A stretch of DNA of 64,000 bases from Saccharina japonica. Taxonomy: Eukaryota; Sar; Phaeophyceae; Laminariales; Laminariaceae. Shown in pieces: positions 48,101 to 59,758 of this stretch; the first letter of the stretch is position 1, and every line of letters begins with the position of its first letter. Where the stretch lies: assembly GCA_008828725.1 (NCBI GenBank), contig MEHQ01004522.1:42506-106505 (forward strand), given 5' to 3'. The translations under genes and the position numbers were made by a program. A model generated the notes under the pieces. It made no database searches. It saw only the letters and a program-made list of their open reading frames with translations, and had not been told where the DNA came from.

Positions 48101-51100
48101 ATAGACCTAGACCAACATATATATGTTGATAGTAGATTACAGTAGTTTATATTATAGACGACACCTATAACAGCAGTAGCCAGTATACCCGTAATCTAGT
48201 TAGTGTACACTTCGTAACAATCACTTGCGCGTAGTTTATCGATAGGACTGTGGTCGTATTCTATGATACAAGTTCGTAGCGACGGTGTGTGAGTGAGGAA
48301 GTGAGAACGGTTTACGCCCAAAATGCGGAGCATAGGTATACATGCTGCTGCGTCCACGTTTATATGATCGATCTACTATTATTGCGGAGGAGCATAGTAA
48401 TCAGGACTAAATATGCTTCGTAAAATTACTGGAATATACCTGGTATTATACGAGTAGGTTTTATGTATGTTATGGGCCCTGGTTAATATGGTCCCCCGTA
48501 ATAGACACCTACACAAGTAGTACGTAAAACCCGAAAAGAAATAAATACATAAATAACGGGCCTGTGGGGATTTTTTTTTGTCGTCGTCGTCGGGTGGTCA
48601 CATCCTATCTGACGTGTGTGGTACCGGAGATTAGCACCGCGCAGTAGATTTTATTTTTATTTTTATTATCCTCCGGCGGATGGGTAAAAATAAAGCTTAC
48701 GCCCTCCACACTTCCACGTCTCACTGCGTGTCGTGTGTCAATTCACCCCATGTCCCCTCGGAAGTATCAGCCCTTGCTGCCTACTACTCCGCAGTAGAGA
48801 TATTCTGGGCGCGACACATAGTGTCTCGTACGGTGCAGACTGGATGGGGCGCGACCACAACAGATGAGACTGAGACCGACAAGACTCGCGCCTTCTTTCT
48901 CTGGCATGTCGTCCTTCGTCATGCCCGCGAACCCCGCCAAACAACATTTCTATGTGTGCCTGTGTGAGGTTCTCGTTGTTGTTGCGGTCAGTGCCACACA
49001 CCCTCCCTCATGGCACAGGTATCCACATGTCGCTGCTGCAAGTGGTGTGTTATTTCGGAAATGTTCGGTGTGCGTCGCCTTTCTCTCGTTCCGCGCCGTG
49101 TTCGTCGTTTGTGTTCTGCACGTTTTTGGGCAGGGCGATGGCGCGCATACAGACGACTCAGCAGGTCACCACGTAATTTCGATCGCCGATGTTCAACAGC
49201 GCAACAGTTCCGAAAGCTCCACCTTGGGGTATGTAAGATGGCATCCAGGTCGCCTACTATCAACGATCTTAGGGTACCTACTGATGTACTCACTGCTTGA
49301 TGTAGGTAGCGCGATGTCTGTCTATGGCGGGATGGCCGGTCTAAACGCAGTGCACGACTACAACGGGGCGCGGTTTTCGTGACAACGGGCTCGAGAAGCC
49401 GACGGTGCAGCTGGTTTCATGCTTAAAATAATATTCCGAATCTTGAGAGAAATCAATTTATTCTGCCGTTCACGTTTCGCTTCCAGGAGGTCATACACCT
49501 TTGAAGGCTTTGTCAATAAGGGGGTCAAAACGATCGAATCGGCACAGGACAAGCCGGCGCGGGCCATCGCTCTGTCGCTCTGCCCTCGCAACCAGCACTG
49601 GTTGCCCGCTACTCTTCAGCATGTGGGTTCTCCCTCCGGTATCTTCAAGACAGAGATATGCTTGCCGCCAGGAGTCAAGTGCGATATACCTCTGGTGCTT
49701 GCTTGGTCTTGTTTGGGTTCCATCAAGTACATGTTGTCGAAATGGGCTTTGAATACTTGCCCCGCCTGCTGAGCTCCGAACCAGGAGCACCCAGTACGGC
49801 TACAGCAGTAGTAGTAGGTATCGGACACCACTTTGTGGCACGGCCAGCCTGCCCTCGCCGCGCAAGACTGCTCCTGCATACCGCGTCATCTTTGCTGCAC
49901 ACAGGTTTGGAATATAACGTCATTGAGAGACTGTTTGATGGACGCGTGTCGTGACCCGTCCTCGTAGATTTCAAAGTTTTACTGGTACCTGGTACGAGCT
50001 CGTACGTACTGGTGCCATATGCAACTGTTTCGCTCGCCACGAGCAGTAGCAGTTAAAGAGAGACGACGAACGACTGGTAAGAGCTCCGGTCCTCTGGTCT
50101 CCAACCACGATTGCAGTGAGAAATACACAGACAGGAGTAGCATATGGCCTGGGCATGAGAGTTGTCGCGTCACCCAAAGTCATGGTAAACGACTACCAGG
50201 TACTTGCAATCCTGCCCATATCTCCAGGCCGTACAAAAGCTGCGTTCCCTGATGGTTGTTTGGGTCGAGACGGTTTCCGTCCGACCGTCTTCGATCCTAT
50301 CCCTCGAGGATACAGGACTTGTGAAGCGTGCCGGATTGCAGCCATGGTGTTTCCTGTGTCTGCCTTCGTCTTCTTCCTGAGAGCAGGCAATACAAGCACC
50401 GCGGCCCAAACTTGCAAGCGAAACGGTTACTGAAATGCACACACGACGAGTCAGACGAACGAGCTTACTACAACAGTATTCACAGTACTTGTATATGACC
50501 AGTCCAGCCAGTGGATATGTTGTGCGTCGGGGTCTCATCGACGTACGCGACGATGCACAACCAGGTGTACGGTGATGTTCCGCCCTCTGAGGGTACATGA
50601 CCGAAGAGAGAAGTGATCGCTATTACGGTATTCTCGTTATTGGACGCAGACACAGGGAAGCGCCACTCGCAAGAATAATAAAATGCAACATTGATCCGTC
50701 TAAGCATCAGAAGCATCGCCGTGGCAGCCCGGCCGAGACTTCCAGTCTGTAGTGAAAGCGAGAAGGTACCGTAAAGGTACAACGGGGAGGCGGAGGGTGT
50801 ACGTGTCACCCACCGTACGCTGTTCCGTTTATTTAGGTGTGGTGGTCAGAGTACATCGTAGGAAAGGATATGATGCCCAAAACGTAGAAGGTTGAACTGC
50901 CCACACGAAACCTTCAAAGAGCAAAACGCACCATGTGCAAGGAAACCGGCGTTTGAATTGGAAACCCGCAAGCGGCGTTCACGTCAAACTTAATTTCAAA
51001 AATTCACGACACCGCGCCACCCCGCGCCATCACTCTCCGCTTCCACCCCAAAAGCCCAGCGACAACGAGCACAGGCAAGAGGAAGACGCTGAGCACCGAG

Positions 51101-51136
51101 AAACGTTCGACAGCGCCACCGCCGCCAGCGTACTCT
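45115..51136. other. Six kilobases without a supported gene
   Basis: Contains a tandem CGTTTATCTCGTCCCCCAAC pair (about 46732-46785), a CCGA run (47548-47575), a hairpin fragment shared with 31.7 kb (46400-46440), and five TACCWGGTA palindromes. Several 60-170-residue open frames overlap on both strands; none shows a domain or paired splice sites that I trust. The stretch 50935-51136 may hold 5' sequence of the next gene. Confidence 0.4.
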
Positions 51137-53142
51137 ATGCCTCTACCGCTACCAGAAGCACCCGTGCAGAAGACACGAGAGTGCAAACTTCCATACCGCG
51201 ACATGACGACAAGGGTAATTCAAACGCCCAGCGCGCCATGCCGGAAGCTCGCAACGCCCATGATCGATGCCGTCCTCCGTTCGGCAAGGGAGATGGCCAG
51301 ATCCCCGTGCCATCTCGCCTACTTTTGTACAACCCAACCCGCCGCCGCACCTAGGCCGTCGCCCGCCGTCTCCTTCGGCTCGATCGCTAGCCGTGCCAGG
51401 ATGCGGGGTCTGACGACAGGAGGCAATCCCAGCATGGGCGGACATGTGGAAGGGTCGAGAGCACGCTTCGAGGCCGACGAGCTGCAGCACATCCGCGTGC
51501 AGGGCAACTACCGCGACGAGGACGCCGCACAAGTCAGGGCAAGAACGCGCAAGCGCCAGCATGAGGCAAACATCGTGAGTACGTGTGCCATTAGAGCGTT
51601 TTGGGTCGGGTTGATTTCGGTGTGCGTAGACGGCTGCGACGATGTCGCGCGTCTTACTGTATGTACTGTAGCCTCCGATTCCCAACACGGCTGTTTTGGA
51701 CTTTTTGAGTGCACGTGCCGTTTGACCGAATGCAAGGTTATTCATTGTTAGAGGTATGCGTGCTGCTTGTCTTGTACTTGGGGTGTACGAGCAGCCATTC
51801 GGGTACTTCAGCTGCCACGTCCGCCGGTATCATTTAGAATTTGAACAGTGAAGCACGGTACACGACACGATTTTCCAGAGAGCAACAACGGATGTGCTGC
51901 TGTAGGACCTCCCAGCACCTTCTCTTGAACTTTTCGTATCTGTTTCGCGGTTGGCAGAGTCGAGAGGCAAGGATGGATGCACGCGGCGCACGTATCACAC
52001 CCCGCTCGTCGAGCCGAAATAGAAAAAAAAAACAATTTTCGAATTCGCCGGTACGTAATTCTGAGTATGCCATGTATGTATCCTTCCGTCTACACATGTG
52101 CCAGGTATCAAGTAGACTACTGTACTGTGTACTGTATACCTGGTGTCCTCGGCCGAGAGCCTCCCTTCCCGTCCGGATCTCCCGCCGCAACTCATGCATG
52201 CACGCATGCATGCAAGCCAAAGCCCCCTCTGATTCCACAACCCCCGCCCCTCCATTGCCCCCGGTGCTTCCGACCCACGGCAGGTTTCCGATTTGCACGA
52301 CACTGCGCAGAAGCTCAAGCGGGACGCCGCGACCACCACGGTGACGGCGCTGTGGAAGCAGAGCGCTCTCCGTAAAATCAAGGATGTCGCCATGTGGAAC
52401 GACAGGCTCCAGGAAGCGCTCGCCTGGGACCGAGTCTGGGAATTGGAGGACGTTGCCGAGAAGCACTCCGTAGCGCTTCAGCACGCCAGAGACGCGGTTG
52501 AGAAGGTGCGCGCGACCGGCGAGGACTTGCTCGCTCGCGGGTGCGAGTTGACGCAGGAGGTAGTGGACGAGCGGTGGGACGCCCAGGAGGAGGAGGCCCG
52601 GGCAGCCCAGATTGCCGAGGCGTCCAGAAATTCGGTCGAGGATGCACGGGAGGCGACGATCGCGTGTGGGTGTGAGGTCAAGAGGTGCGCGAGGCTTCTT
52701 AAGGTTTCCGAGGCGGCCTACGACGTCGCTGATCTAACAGCCACCCGCCTCAGGGACAGGGCTGAGTGCGCGGCGACGAAGTTGCGGGCACTCCAAGAGA
52801 AGCGGGCGTTGTCGGCGCTGGTGGAGATGCGTCACGGGGAGGATGGCGACGACGAGGTACATACGACATACAAACGCGCGTGTACTATTGTGCCGTTTTG
52901 TTTTTGTGCTGGGACGTTGACTAGAGGGGCTTCACGTACAGAGATGAGTGAGTTGTACTTGACCAAGAGATATCAGTAATCGAATGCATTGTTGCTCGCC
53001 CACCCTCACACTCGTCCTCCCTCTCGCCCTCCCGCCCTTTCCCTTTGCTCCCGAACCGAACCCGCTATCGCTTGCTGTTTTTTATCATTGTGCATCGTTT
53101 TTGTCGCAGGAGGGGCAGAAGGCGAAGAGGGCAAGGCGCTGA
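51137..53142 (+). CDS. Coiled-coil protein of unknown function (three exons)
   Basis: Exons 51137-51574, 52284-52856 and 53110-53142 join in phase 0 and give about 347 residues. Splice sites: ATC|GTGAGT, GGCAG|GTT, GAG|GTACAT and CGCAG|GAG. Exon 2 is rich in Ala, Glu, Arg and Leu with heptad-like spacing throughout (DTAQKLKRDA ... ALRKIKDVAMWNDRLQEALA ... RLRDRAECAATKLRALQEKR), so a long alpha-helical coiled coil is expected. The protein ends DDE-EGQKAKRARR, a basic tail that could be a nuclear signal. The first third is Pro/Ser/Arg-rich and less certain; the frame is open upstream of the ATG, so the start may be further 5'. A ~190-bp satellite begins just downstream. No family recognised. 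Confidence 0.65.
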
Positions 53143-53307
53143 ACTGGACCTGTCCTCGCTTCCCCACCTGGATCCTGGGTCCTGGATTACCAGAAGACGG
53201 CTGCGGTGCGATGGCACCAACCCTTGTAGATTGGCGACCTGATAGGGTGGGTCGAGCCATGCCGTGTCCATGCATGCCTGTAGTTTGATGTGTTGTGCTG
53301 TTGTTGT

Positions 53308-54075
53308 CATGCGAGTAGGCGTTTGACTAGCCTGTGTGATCGCCCACGCTGGTGCCGCTGAAGTACGCATTCCAGAGTTTTTTTTTTTCTATTACAACGT
53401 TTTTTAGTTTTCTCTTTCCGCCCGTTATTGTGAAAAGTTTAACTCTGACCCGTCCAAAACACGCGGGGGGGGAGGATAGTTGGGAGTGTTGCCGCTGTCA
53501 TGCGAGTAGGCGTTTGACCAGTCTGTGTGATGGCCCACGCTGGTGCCGCTGAAGTACGCATTCTAGAGGGCAGATATTTCTATTACAAGAAATTCTTTTA
53601 TTTTCGTTTTTCGCCCGATGTTGTGAAAAATTTAGCTCTGACCCGTCCAGAACACGTGGGGGGGAGGGGGGATGATTGGCAGTGTTTCTGTTGGCATGCG
53701 AGTAGGCGTTTGACCAGTCTGTGTGCTCGCCCACGCTGGTGCCGCTGAAGTACGCATTCTAGAGGGCAGATATTTCTATTACAACGTTTTTTAGTTTTCG
53801 CTTTTCGCCCGATGTTGTGAAAATTTTAGCTCTGACCCGTCCAGAACACGTGGTGGGGGGGGGGGATGATTGGGAGTGTTGCTGTTGGCATGCGAGTAGG
53901 CGTTTGACCAGTCTGTGTACTCGCCCACGCTGGTGCCGCTGAAGTACGCGTTCTAGAGGGGAGATATTTCTATTACAACATTTTCTTTTATTTTCGTTTT
54001 TCGCCCGATGTTGTGAAAAGCTTACGTAGCTCTGACCCGTCCAGAACACGCAGGGGGGGGGGGGGAGGGGTGATT
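53308..54075. repeat. Satellite: four tandem units of ~190-195 bp
   Basis: Units begin GCATGCGAGTAGGCGTTTGA or its GTCATG variant at about 53308, 53497, 53692 and 53887, and end in TGACCCGTCCA-AACACG plus a G-run. Spacings are 189, 195 and 195. The first unit is the most diverged. Confidence 0.9.
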
Positions 54076-55920
54076 GGGAAGAAGGGTATTATGGTGCGAT
54101 GCGTCTCAAACTTTTGTTCGTAGTGACGGTGTAGACTATAGTACAGGCTCCGCGCATTCGGGATACAGCCATGGGCGATAAGCCTACGGTACGTGCTATA
54201 ATGCTGATGCTGCGCCTGAGTGCTGTCGCTTTAGTGAAGTGGGATATCCTTGGTTATATGTATATGTTTATGTGTGTATGGGTGTTTTGTGAGTCGGCCG
54301 GTGGTGTCGGACTGGGGTAAAGTAAGCAGCTAGCAAAGAGTGGGTAGGGTTAAAAATAACTCAACAACAACTACAGGTGTTGGTTTCACGTTGCTGTATC
54401 ATACTTCGAAAACGCTGTTCACTTGTTCTTTCGACGGACGATGTAATCAGCAGTAATAAATTCGTAGACCTGACCTGCGGTAGTTAAAAAAATGTGTACT
54501 GGGTGAATATATTGTGTCGTTAAAAAGGCGACAGCGCCTCCGGGCTGGGCTGTGTTTGATAAGTGTGTCTAGTGCCGCGGATGATATGTTAGGTGGCGGT
54601 GAATGTGTGTGCTACTGCTCTGTCTCTCGGGTGTTGTTGTTGCATTTTACGGAGGCGTGTGATGTGACCCCTCCCCTGGTCTCGAGAGCGGACGATATGC
54701 ATGGGAGGGGGGGTGTTCCGTGCGCACATCCGCCGCGGTCAGAAACTCAGCTCTTTATAATTGTTGTTTTGAAGAGCGAGAACGGCGTGTTACAGTCTGA
54801 GTTTGTCGTGTTGTCGTTTCCGTGTAGAAGTTAAGGCGTATTGTGGCGCGAGTATGACCGTTTCTCGCGTGCCTTTACATGCAGCAGCTGGTTTACCCCC
54901 CCCGATGCTGATGCGTGATGTTTTTGGTTGGTGTTGAGTCGGCAGGCGACAAGTCGCGACCAGCAGCAGCTGGCGCCTCGGGTGGCTTCGCATGTCCAGT
55001 TGCTTCCACCCATTGTAAGGCCTCGTCTTGATTTGTCGGCAAGCTATACTGCCCATTCTGAGCAATGATTTGCGTCTCTGCACGGGGTAGGTTGATTTCT
55101 GTAACGAAACGGACGTTTCGGGCTCACAGTTTGCTAGAAGCTGGTGACCACATATCCGTTTTTTTTCCCGTGGTGTCCAGTCACCCAATGAACACCATTT
55201 GTGTTTTTCTTATTTTTTATATTATTACCTCTTCGAGCGAGAGATGTCAATACTCGACGGCGCTAGAGCTGCGGTACGATGATCCGTTGGGAAGAGAGTT
55301 CATGTATGGGATTTTTTTGTTTTTTTCCTGTAGAGATAGGACCGTTACGGTAGCAAGAAGGACTGGTTATGGGGGGATAGGGGGTGTTAGCCGAAGAGGT
55401 GGGAATGCTGAGCATTGAATTGTATTTCTTGCTACTTTTTCCTTTTGTGTTTCAGTAAGGAGGCGTGTTTTCGCACAGCCCTCCGCGCTGACTGTGTGTG
55501 GAGAAAATTAATATACATAACCGCGATGCCAAGATGCTCGCTATGGTAAATGTGATCCTATGGTTTTTGCCTCGATGCAAAATAACCATAGAAACACTGC
55601 AATGCAAGTGTTTCACAAATCATTGTCGCCTGGGCGATGCATTGAGTTATATCATAGTATGCTGTAGACATGAAATGCCATACCAGATACGGTGTGTGGC
55701 ATGGCGCGAAAAACAAGGCCCTTTTTGTGCCTACGGCTTACTTTCAATATCGCCACACCAAATAATGACATGTACACGGAGAGATATGTCAAACTACTTT
55801 CTTGCGTTAAAGTCCCTCGTGCTTCGTTTAGAGGGTAACGATATTACGCGACCAACCCAGTCCGGGTCTCAGCGCCTTGAAGACCTCAAAATGTGGAAGG
55901 AATAATTGCGCGACTCGTTA
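54076..55920. other. No gene supported
   Basis: Mixed-composition spacer. The longest open frame (55498-55905, 135 residues) has no recognisable motif. Confidence 0.4.
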
Positions 55921-56004
55921 TTAACCCTTTCAGAACTGAAAAAAAAAAATCACACTACTTCGTAATTCCAAGTAGTTTTTCCTCAAATACGTTCAAGGGG
56001 TTAA
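55921..56004. mobile_element. Short TTAA-flanked MITE (piggyBac-like), third copy
   Basis: 84 bp, TTAA-CCCTTTCAGAAC...GTTCAAGGGG-TTAA, with the internal CCAAGTAGTTTTTCC shared with the 38.76-kb copy. Confidence 0.65.
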
Positions 56005-56726
56005 GAGCGTAGAAAATCGCCACCCATTTTTGTACCGGTAACGATCGCATTTTCTGTTGCATATAGCATCGTACGAATTTGTATCGCCTTGTTAGATGTT
56101 TCGGTCTGTCTCCCTCTAGTGCGGTCCCAGTCGCCGCCCCCCCAGCCGTGCCATCCATCGCTATTGCGCTACAGAGACCGTCTTCCTCAGTCTCAGGCTT
56201 CGCTTACGCTTGCGTTTCTACTTGGTCGGGATCATTGTGACAACATCACAACATCTGTCGCAACGATTAGTTTTTGGTTGATTCATCAAACGCACCAAAG
56301 AGTTTCCCGCCCCGCTTTCCACACGATCATATCGATGTCGAGCATCTCCGGCACTGACACACCCCAGCCCTGTTCCCTCATCTCTCCATTGCTGGTGATC
56401 GCGCTTCTTCGACCTGACGCGCAAGGTGTCATTGTTGCTTAGATCCCACTATTTTTCAGATATTTTTATTCGGTACTGCTGTCTGCGTTTTGTTTTTGCG
56501 TTGACTTTTCACGGTAGGTACCAGGGTATTCTACGGTATAGACTGTCGGCCCGGCACCCGTGACCTACCCTGCCCCCCCCCCCCCTCCCCGGTCTTGCAT
56601 TTTTTTAATCGCGCAATGTACAGCTGGCGAGTGACTGCTGCTTGTTCTTGCTGCTTTGTAGCTCTATATAAAATTGCGCATACCTCAGGGGTGCACGACG
56701 TAAAACACAAATCCGGCACCCCATTA

Positions 56727-56909
56727 CAGTAGGAGTAGTCCCCCGATAAGGCGGTCCGAGTAAGGCGGTATCCCGATATAAGGCGGTCAAAATCGCTTGG
56801 CGCTGGGGAATTACACTCATAAACTGGAATGAACAAGGCGGCTCCCCTCTACAAGGCGGTCTTATTGCTCTGGCACACCAACCACCGCCTTACTGGGAGA
56901 CCACTACTG
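56727..56909. mobile_element. pogo/Tigger-like MITE
   Basis: TA-CAGTAGGAGTAGTCCCCC ... GGGAGACCACTACTG-TA, with imperfect inverted ends, a TA on each side and repeated AAGGCGGT motifs inside both ends. The CAGTAGT-GGTC style of end is typical of Tc1/mariner-class pogo derivatives. 183 bp, non-coding. Confidence 0.6.
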
Positions 56910-57405
56910 TATCAATTTTCGAGACCCAGCGAGGCAGGGGGGGTGTATACTTAAACCAAGTAAACAAAACTATAAGAAAAAAATCGTTTTTCGTAACTTG
57001 GTCCAGAACTCTCACCCCACTGGTTTGTTTTTCATTCTGACTTTTGTTTTAGCAGTTAGTTGTGGTGTTGTTTTGCCTTTTTGTCGTCGTGCGCCCCTGT
57101 ACATACCTACCTATGAAATTCCATCCAGCACGCGGTGCTTGGAAATGTTGTCCCCAGTATATATCGTTCAACGAGACCTCGACATACTTGCGAGCGAAAA
57201 GCGAGTTGCTGCTTTAAGCGGCCGCCCGAGTATCGGGGTAGGGGACCGTTCTTGGCTGGGAGAAGAGCCGGAAATTCCCTTAAGAAAATGGAAACCCGAA
57301 GATTCACGCCTCCGGCCGAGAAACCCCGAAAAGCTACGGTATATTTCCGATACAATCACTTTCTTAATACTGCCTTCCACCAGCGCACACGGTTGCTAAC
57401 GACCA

Positions 57406-57659
57406 GACGCGTGCTACGGTAGAGGTATCACTTTTTGGCTGAATCGTTTTCTGAACGATCGGGCTCCTTAACCCAAATTCGTCGTTTTTTCATTTTTGTG
57501 ACGAAATATGTTTCAGAGTATACTTCGGTCATGATATTTCTCATCCGGCAGCACTTTTATTTTCCTCCAAATTTCTTTTTTTTTCGGTGAGGTGTGACGC
57601 TCCTTAAGTGAGGAGCTCAGAAAAAAAACATGGTTTGCACCTCTATCGTAGCATGCGTC
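57406..57659. mobile_element. MITE of the CTACGGTAGAGGTG family, copy 1 of a pair
   Basis: 254 bp with inverted ends GACGCGTGCTACGGTAGAGG and CCTCTATCGTAGCATGCGTC. Inside is a short hairpin around GAATCGTTTTCTGAACGATC. Non-coding. Confidence 0.75.
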
Positions 57660-57738
57660 GACAGTTTTTATCCATTATACCGACCAGCACGAGCTCCTAT
57701 TAAAGGCGCGAGAGCCTCCATGCTATACACGCACCCTA

Positions 57739-57987
57739 GACGCGTGCTACGGAAGAGGTAACACTTTTTGGCTGAATCGTTTTCTGAACGATCGGGCCCC
57801 TTAACCCAAATTCGTCGGACTTCCATATTTGTGACGAAACATGTTTCAGAGTATACTTCGGTCAGGATATTGTTAATCTGGCAGCGCATTTTATTTTCCG
57901 CCAAAGTCATTTTTTCGGTGAGGTATGGCGCCCCTTAAAGTGAGAAGCTCAGAAAAAACATGGTGCACCTCTATCGTAGCATGCGTC
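57739..57987. mobile_element. MITE of the CTACGGTAGAGGTG family, copy 2 of a pair
   Basis: 249 bp, same orientation as the copy 80 bp upstream and clearly related along its whole length. Flanked by CCTA on both sides. Confidence 0.75.
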
Positions 57988-59678
57988 CCTATATCTTCTT
58001 ATACCGTTGATCTATCGAAGGTTTAAGCTCTCACCGACGAAGCTGTATACTGTACTCCAGTATGTCAGATCTGTTTTCGGCACTTACCTAAGCATTCTGT
58101 TTGGTCGGCTCAAGAACGAAAACGTTACGGTACAACATGTAAAAATAGTTTGGTGGTGTGACCATTATTGCGTACGGGTTGGATTTCGAGAGCGAAGTGC
58201 ATATGGCACAGGGCACACGACCATCAGCACGAGCTTTTAGTGTGTACCAGGTTTACAAGCCCGCCTCTGCAGTGACCCCGACAGTGTCAACGTTAACGTT
58301 GGCCATTCGATGAATCTCCAATTGCTCGTGCACCAAGGAAAGGTTGATTTGCGCTTCCCGCGCTATCGTTCTATTTCCACGCCGGGGCGCTGATGGCGCT
58401 GATAATGATACTACTCGTCACCCCGTGGGTTGCAATCGAGAAAAAAAACGAGGACCCCAGAAAAACAATCCAACAAGCGATCCGTGCAACACAGGATCTG
58501 ATCCGCAGTAAAGCTCAAAAATAAATCAAGGGGCGTCGCGATCGCGACGGTTTTGGGGCGGGGAACAAACGTTCTTCCGTCGTTCTACAAAGACCTGGCG
58601 TGATCAACCGCGCTGAGTGCTCTGCTCTTCGATAAGTCTTGTCACAAAAACGACCGTTCCCTGCTTTACAATGCTGATGCTGGGGCAAACATCACGCCGC
58701 ATACGATACAGAGTGGAAATTCGACAATACCCCATCGTACTTCACATACGTGTGACAGCACGCAGAGGCTGCGCAGTTCTATATCTAAAGCTCTAGATGC
58801 AGCGCATATCCTCCTACTCATAGGTGACGCCTGCTCTACGGTAGTGCGCGCGATGTTACTGTAGTGTTACTGTAATGGCAATATTTTCAGCGAAAAAAAC
58901 ACGCACTGGAACTGAGAAAAAAAAAACACTACGAAACGTGCGATACTACAGCAGGGTGTCATACCGGACGACGGTAAAAACCCTGCACCCTGTGTACATA
59001 CACCAGGCAGATGGCACAGCCCATCGATCCCTGCGTTGATTCCACCGACCTACGACTGTCATCGAAATATTGAACCCTCCAACGGCTACTGCCATGCATG
59101 ACATGATTATACCCCCCGTGCTCCGTCTCGAAAGGGATGCGTGGTCAATGGTCAAAAGACTAAGGCAAGCAACAAATGAGTACGCCCCCCCCCCTCTATG
59201 GTCATACGAATACGGCCGTGCACGACATGAGTACACCCCCACCCCCCCCCCGCCTCCATGCCGACATCACGAGCTCCTCCGTCTACGGGATGTCAGCTCG
59301 ATGACCCAAGCCGTCCAGGGGGGAAGGAAGGCGGCCACAACGTCACAACACACAAAATCGACCGCTCGTTCGTCCGTAGTTTCCCGCGGCGCCATATGCT
59401 GATACTATTGCAAGGGGACGCCGCCGCTTGCAGAAGAGGCGGCCGGCTTTTCCTCTCGAGCGAGTCTGCACGCGCCGCTGGGTGTGAGATCTCCCCACTG
59501 AGAAAAACGAAAGGGGCAAAAACAGAGCAGCAGCGACCAGAAAACGACAGTGTCAAGGGGTCAGTCAGGGCGGCATACGCAAGCACGGAGCGACTCGCCA
59601 TCCCGACGAAAGCACGCCAAAAAAATAACTTCGACGCATACTCGTACATATTAGGCAAGTCCGCACACTCGGGATGTT

Positions 59679-59758
<80 letters not shown>

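Noticed and set aside
49419-50433. Several overlapping 90-140-residue frames on both strands
   Set aside because: Mutually exclusive and without domains; insufficient to choose one.
55498-55905. 135-residue plus-strand frame
   Set aside because: It is open and not of extreme composition, but has no family signal, no GC-rich codon pattern and no splice partners; I could not support it as a gene.
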